NCBI GenBank assembly: GCA_004794655.1
Contig: SMMW01000554.1
Span: forward strand, 11,239,501 to 11,303,500
Direction of reading: 5' to 3'
Source of the DNA: Marisa cornuarietis
Taxonomy: Eukaryota > Mollusca > Gastropoda > Architaenioglossa > Ampullariidae
DNA length: 64,000 bases
Both the position numbers and the translations under genes were made by a program. Positions 59,593-64,000 of the stretch are shown here, one piece after another (the first letter of the stretch is position 1; every line of letters begins with the position of its first letter). The notes under the pieces were generated by a model. It saw only the letters and a list, made by a program, of their open reading frames with translations. It had not been told where the DNA came from and searched no databases.

Positions 59593-62339
59593 GCACACTA
59601 ACCAGACACCATACAGAAATTCCTTGCGAGGGCGTGTAGTCACAGATCATCCTCGTTGCCTCTTTACGTCTCTCGTGTGGTACAGCCAGGTCAGCGAGGA
59701 GAAAGTGTTTACAAGTGTCGCGTCGCTCTCGGCGTGGGCACAGTTTGCAGACCTATTTGCGATCTATTCGCGTTCGCTACTGGAGGCGAATGTGCGCTCT
59801 GGTTACAGCAGCTGCAAGTGTTTGCGTCATAAAATCGGTTTCTTGCGTGTGTTTCCTTTCGAAGATAGACTGGCACCGTGCAATATGCTCCTCTGTGACT
59901 AATTAAGCTTTTGCCGAGTTGTTACATCCCTTGTCTATTTTAAGTCTTAGGTTAGCTGTCTGTAACTGCGTGCTCTATATTACAGCAAATACAGAGTATG
60001 AATTAGTATCAGGGCAGTATCTAACTACCTAGGTAGAATGTAAGGCAGGATATAGATATACCACGGACAGTTATCGAAAGACCACAAGGATCAATCGATG
60101 TTTATTCTTGATCCACTGTGGCCTTGAAACAGTACTTATTTTTTTTTTTTTTTTTTTAGTGGTGTTTTGAGAAGGGAAAACTTCCCGTTTTGTCCAGAGA
60201 GTCAGAACAAATGCCGATGTTGCTACTGTCTAGAGAGGAAGTGAATGCCTAGCTAAGGAAAGAATCGACAACTAAGGAAATGTTTTAGGTGTGTCCGATT
60301 TGCAGTGGTGATTGTGAGCAGTAGTGATCTATAGAATCCTCTTGTGTTAACATAGCACGACATAGGAAGTCTACCGTGTGGACAAACAAAAAAGGAATCC
60401 TTTTGGAAAAAAAACAGTTACAAATTAACAAAAACAAAGCAGACTAGATTTACTGCAGCGGGAAAACAAACCACAACGCCATGCATAGTGATGAGATATG
60501 CACCGGAGCTGGGAAACAACATTTGTAAATAGCTTCTAGAGTCATTCGCGTGTCAAAGCAAACTAGAGGCGGAGATAGTCTATTTATAGCGCTGCATACC
60601 TGAGAATTGCCTGTCAGCATATCAGTGCGAATATAAAGAACAGCCTATAGAGAGGTTGATTGTATTTGAGCATTTCTTTCTGACCTTTGATACGACTGCA
60701 TGGGCTCCCTCCTTTGCAGCTAGTTTTAGGCATTGGAAAAGGTTGAGAATATACTAAACGGTTGTGTTTACCACACACACACACAAACATACACAGCCCT
60801 TCTTCTTATAATTATAAATGATTTTTTTTACTGTCGGCGCTCGCAAAGGTAAAGTATTTTTACCTCTTGCAAGAGATACAGTATCTCAAGCAGCGTGCAT
60901 GGAGGTTACACCTTTGACCCTATGAACTGTACATGCAGAACTTATTTTTTATACGTCGTTATCCGTGTAGTGCACACCTGACGATAAATTACCGGTCTCT
61001 ATAGCGCAGGCCCATGTATAGTGTGCTTGTTGTCACTCTAGCGCAGACCCATGTATAGTGTCTTTGTTGGTGCCTGTACACGAGGTACCCGCGCGACTAT
61101 TCAAGACCGCCCGGCTAGGCCAGCGCTTCCAGAAAGACAACTCTGTAAAGTTTGAGTTTTGTTCCAATTCTCGCCCTTGATGCATGACCCATTTGATTGA
61201 CGTCTCCTGCCTGCAATCTGAGCTGCTTTTATTTATTTATTTATTCGGAAAAAACATGGCATTTTTATTGTGCATTTCGATTTCAAGATTTTCAATGAGA
61301 GCAGCTATAGCTACTAGTGTGGGCAGTGTGGCCAGCTGCTGTGTATAGTATGCGAGATGTGTTAATATGTGTGGGATGTGTGATTAGCTTCGGTGTGTGG
61401 TGAGTTGCTGTGCTCACTGGCTTAGTTATTGTGTACGTCTTGTTTTGAGTTACTGTGTACGATATACAGTGACTGTACACGTTATGTGAAGGGCTTCTTT
61501 GCGTGCATAACATGCCTTCACGAGATGCTTGACACTACCATTTGTAAATGTGCGTTATATACACGAAACGCATGTACATGGATAGTAATTCTGTTCTCTG
61601 ACGTAAATAATCTTCGGCTGAAATTAAGTTTGCAAATTCCAGTAATGCATAACACAGAGAAGCAGAGAATGTATGGAATGTCAGACAGGACTTTTCGAAA
61701 CCTTTGGCTATTTTTATAAGGTGACATCCACAATAAAGTTCCAATAACCAAAACAAATGGCCAGACGCACAATGTGATACGATCTAAAAACAAACAAAAC
61801 GAAATGACATATCACACTAAGAAAAATAAACCCTTGAAGAAAATCTTCATGCCTGTTACAGTTTTATCAGCATATATAATCACACTTTCAACATAACTTG
61901 TGACAATAATCTGAATTAGTTTATGATAGGTTATCGCTATAATTACAGTACTGATAATCCAACCACAGCTTTGCTCCTATGCAAGTCGTCCACATACAAG
62001 AACAGCCGCCGATCAGTTTTATGGAGCGGCGCCCCCTGCTGGCTGGGACGGGAGTTCTGGACACAGGGACAGGAACAAACTCCGTTTGGGCACACTTCGC
62101 TTGGCGGGTGGTGGGTGGCAGCGCCAAAATTCGCGGTCGGCGGTGGCTTCTTCAACCGTAACGCAGATGCTAGGGGCACAGCACACTCCTGTCATCCTTC
62201 TGTAGCACTCGTAACCTTCAACAAGTTGAGTTAAACTGTTGCAATAACGACTGCCAAACTATTTTCAAACGACAGGATTCATTTCATGACATGATGTTAA
62301 CTCTAAAGCTCTAAACGAATAAGGTACTCGTTCTGTTTT
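59593..62339. other. No gene recognised
   Basis: A plus-strand frame that spans the microsatellites (59450-59902) is compositionally repeat-driven and is not called. A nearly repeated phrase GCAGGCCCATGTATAGTGTG / GCAGACCCATGTATAGTGTC sits at 61006-61062. A GC-rich patch near 62010-62160 holds the CTCF-like motif. Confidence 0.55.
62028..62046 (-). promoter_or_regulatory. CTCF-like binding motif
   Basis: GGCGCCCCCTGCTGGCTGG is close to the reverse complement of the bilaterian CTCF consensus (CCACNAGGGGGCGC type). It lies in a locally GC-rich patch about 8 kb upstream of the myosin start. A single motif match is weak evidence. Confidence 0.3.
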
Positions 62340-62700
62340 CGAGATACAAACCTAGAACCAGGAAACTACCTCAAGTCAGATGTCTGAACAGATCTCTTTT
62401 CGAATTCATCTTCAGTCTATCGATCAGTCCTTTCCTATGCCGAACCCCTGGCATGATTCATGCGCAGATTTTTCCGTCTTTTATGTCTGTTGTTGTGTCT
62501 CTAGCACTTTTCTTGCTGATATGTTTTGATCTGTGTCGTCAGTATGAGTGTTATATATATATATATATATTGTATCGGTTTGAATGTCTGCTTTCGGTGT
62601 TTTATGTTCCGAAAATGTTTATAAAGCGCATTGAGTCTACAGTACAGTAGAGGAATGTGCTATATAAATCTGCAGAATTATCATTATTAGCATTATTAAA
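62340..62700 (+). repeat. LINE 3' end with ATT-rich tail
   Basis: It ends TATAAAGCGCATTGAGTCTA, GTGCTATATAAATCTGCAG and ATTATCATTATTAGCATTAT, the usual 3' end of CR1-like elements. An (AT)n run sits at 62551-62569. Coding traces upstream are very weak. Confidence 0.5.
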
Positions 62701-63259
62701 CAGGACACGACGTCCGTTATCGCGACCTAACAAAATAATAGGCAATGTCTCGTTAACTCTAGTACTGGTTGTGGCTAGTGAAAAGAATTACGCGTGTTCT
62801 TCCTAAATAAAAATTAACTTATATAAGTCGCAAAGTACTTTTCTGCCAAAATATTGAAAATGTTGTGACTAAATTTTAGTTTTATTTTGTGTCAGATTTA
62901 GTCTGTACTATTTTTTTCTTCTGTGCTATATTGTGAAGTTTAAAGTCTGCATGCGACGGAATCGTAAGAAATGCTATCTCACTGTTCGAATCCTTGTAGC
63001 GCTCAGCGAACCATCCTGTGATGGTTGAAGCTGAGAAGCATAGGTGTTTTCCATAGCAAAAGTTTGCCCTTAGGAGCAGTTCATTCTTTGCAATTTACCT
63101 ACCTGTTTACGAATATGTAAGAAAGATATACTGGCGTGTATGCAGGACAGGCTGAGTATGGGAAACGATATATATTATCATAGTTTGCTTTGTACAGAGA
63201 GAGAGAGAGCGTGTGTGTTTATGTCTTCGTATGCTGTTATAATAGTTTGCGTACTACAG

Positions 63260-63351
<92 letters not shown>

Positions 63352-64000
63352 TTAACAGCTTGTCATAATCGACATCTGAATGGCATAAGTGAAATGCGTT
63401 CATAGTTGCTTTTTTTTTCAACACAAGAGCAAATCGTTTGTCGTGTTATGCTGGAGGATAGACTGTGGTTTCGTGCAGACCATGCTGTTGCAGATCTGCT
63501 GGAGTACATGCTTCAACAGGTCAGGTATGATAGGTGTAGCTATGCGTTGAAATGATGAGTACAATACAGGTGGGTGAAGTGTTTGCTGGGTGCCTGGTGA
63601 ATGGATAAGTGTTTTGCTCGCCGTGAGAGCCGTGATAGCAGGTGCATAGGGTGCATATCAGATTAGGATTCTTAAACATAGCATCTAACCTGCCGGACAG
63701 CTGCACGTGGAGTCACACGACTCCCCTGGCTGGGCCCCTCCCGCCACACACTGGCCAGATGAGCCGGGCTGGATGATCTCTGAAGAATGAAAGAAAACTT
63801 CTTGTTGTTCGCTAAAACAGTTGCCCACAGTTTGCGTTGTATTCATAATGTCTTGCATTTAATACGTTTCTGAATGACTAATAAGGTCTTATTTTCTATA
63901 GGTTTTACAGTGGCGTTTGCATCAGGATAGTTTTTACCCATAAACCTGTGGGAATCCTCAACCAACACTCCGTTGGTAGCAGGGTCTCTGCAGCACTGAT
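62701..64000. other. No gene recognised
   Basis: Contains the long GT tract. The final 300 bp are mixed and lack a coding signature. Confidence 0.55.
63263..63347 (+). repeat. (GT)n microsatellite
   Basis: An uninterrupted GT tract of about 85 bp, the longest dinucleotide run of the window. Confidence 0.97.

Noticed and set aside
59450..59902. 150-codon plus-strand frame
   Set aside because: Its first half is translated GC/CA microsatellite and the rest shows no domain or splice context.
61923..62234. Overlapping open frames on both strands in a GC-rich patch
   Set aside because: Open frames arise from higher GC content; no motif was seen in either strand.
63140..63405. Frames across the long GT tract
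   Set aside because: Val-Cys repeats are the translation of the microsatellite.

Overview
The window looks like nuclear DNA of an animal, most likely a mollusc and plausibly a gastropod. It is AT-rich, has one intron-rich gene with GT-AG introns, and is full of LINE, SINE and MITE-type repeats and dinucleotide/tetranucleotide microsatellites. No rRNA, tRNA, CRISPR or operon structure is visible. The mollusc assignment is inference from the repeat types and the style of the gene; it is not proven.

The only convincing host gene runs on the minus strand from an ATG at 53876 to a TGA at 34012. It is a complete class I unconventional myosin of the Myo1D type. By reading splice sites and family conservation I placed 22 coding exons that add up to 3030 nt, i.e. 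1009 residues plus stop, with every junction in frame. That matches the length of vertebrate MYO1D (about 1006 residues). P-loop, switch I, switch II, actin-binding and lever-arm segments and a full TH1 tail are present. Myo1D proteins (Drosophila Myo31DF, vertebrate Myo1d) set left-right chirality, so the locus is of interest in a group known for body-handedness variation.

The introns carry several well-delimited transposons: a hAT element with 8-bp target duplication and a collapsed transposase ORF in intron 1; a P-element-like MITE with 26-bp terminal inverted repeats, half a THAP domain and a large hairpin in intron 3; a pair of nearly identical 239/240-bp piggyBac-like MITEs in opposite orientation in introns 1 and 17 (one nested in the hAT element); a LINE endonuclease remnant in intron 15; and repeat 3' ends in introns 6, 11 and 21.

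Region 1-28 kb has no intact host gene. It holds a broken THAP domain (4.5 kb), a remnant of a repeat-borne protein (8.4-8.7 kb), RT remnants and a diverged ~1-kb direct repeat (11.4-15.5 kb), a SINE-like unit (17.2 kb), a three-level nest of retroelements (18.3-21.0 kb), a 356-bp MITE with ~70-bp inverted ends (22 kb), a fossil mariner transposase (24.6-25.5 kb) and a CR1-like LINE 3' end (26.7-27.5 kb). Region 28.6-34.0 kb, downstream of the myosin, is repeat-poor and may hold 3' UTR. Region 54-64 kb, upstream of the myosin, is intergenic with long microsatellites, small repeats and one CTCF-like motif.
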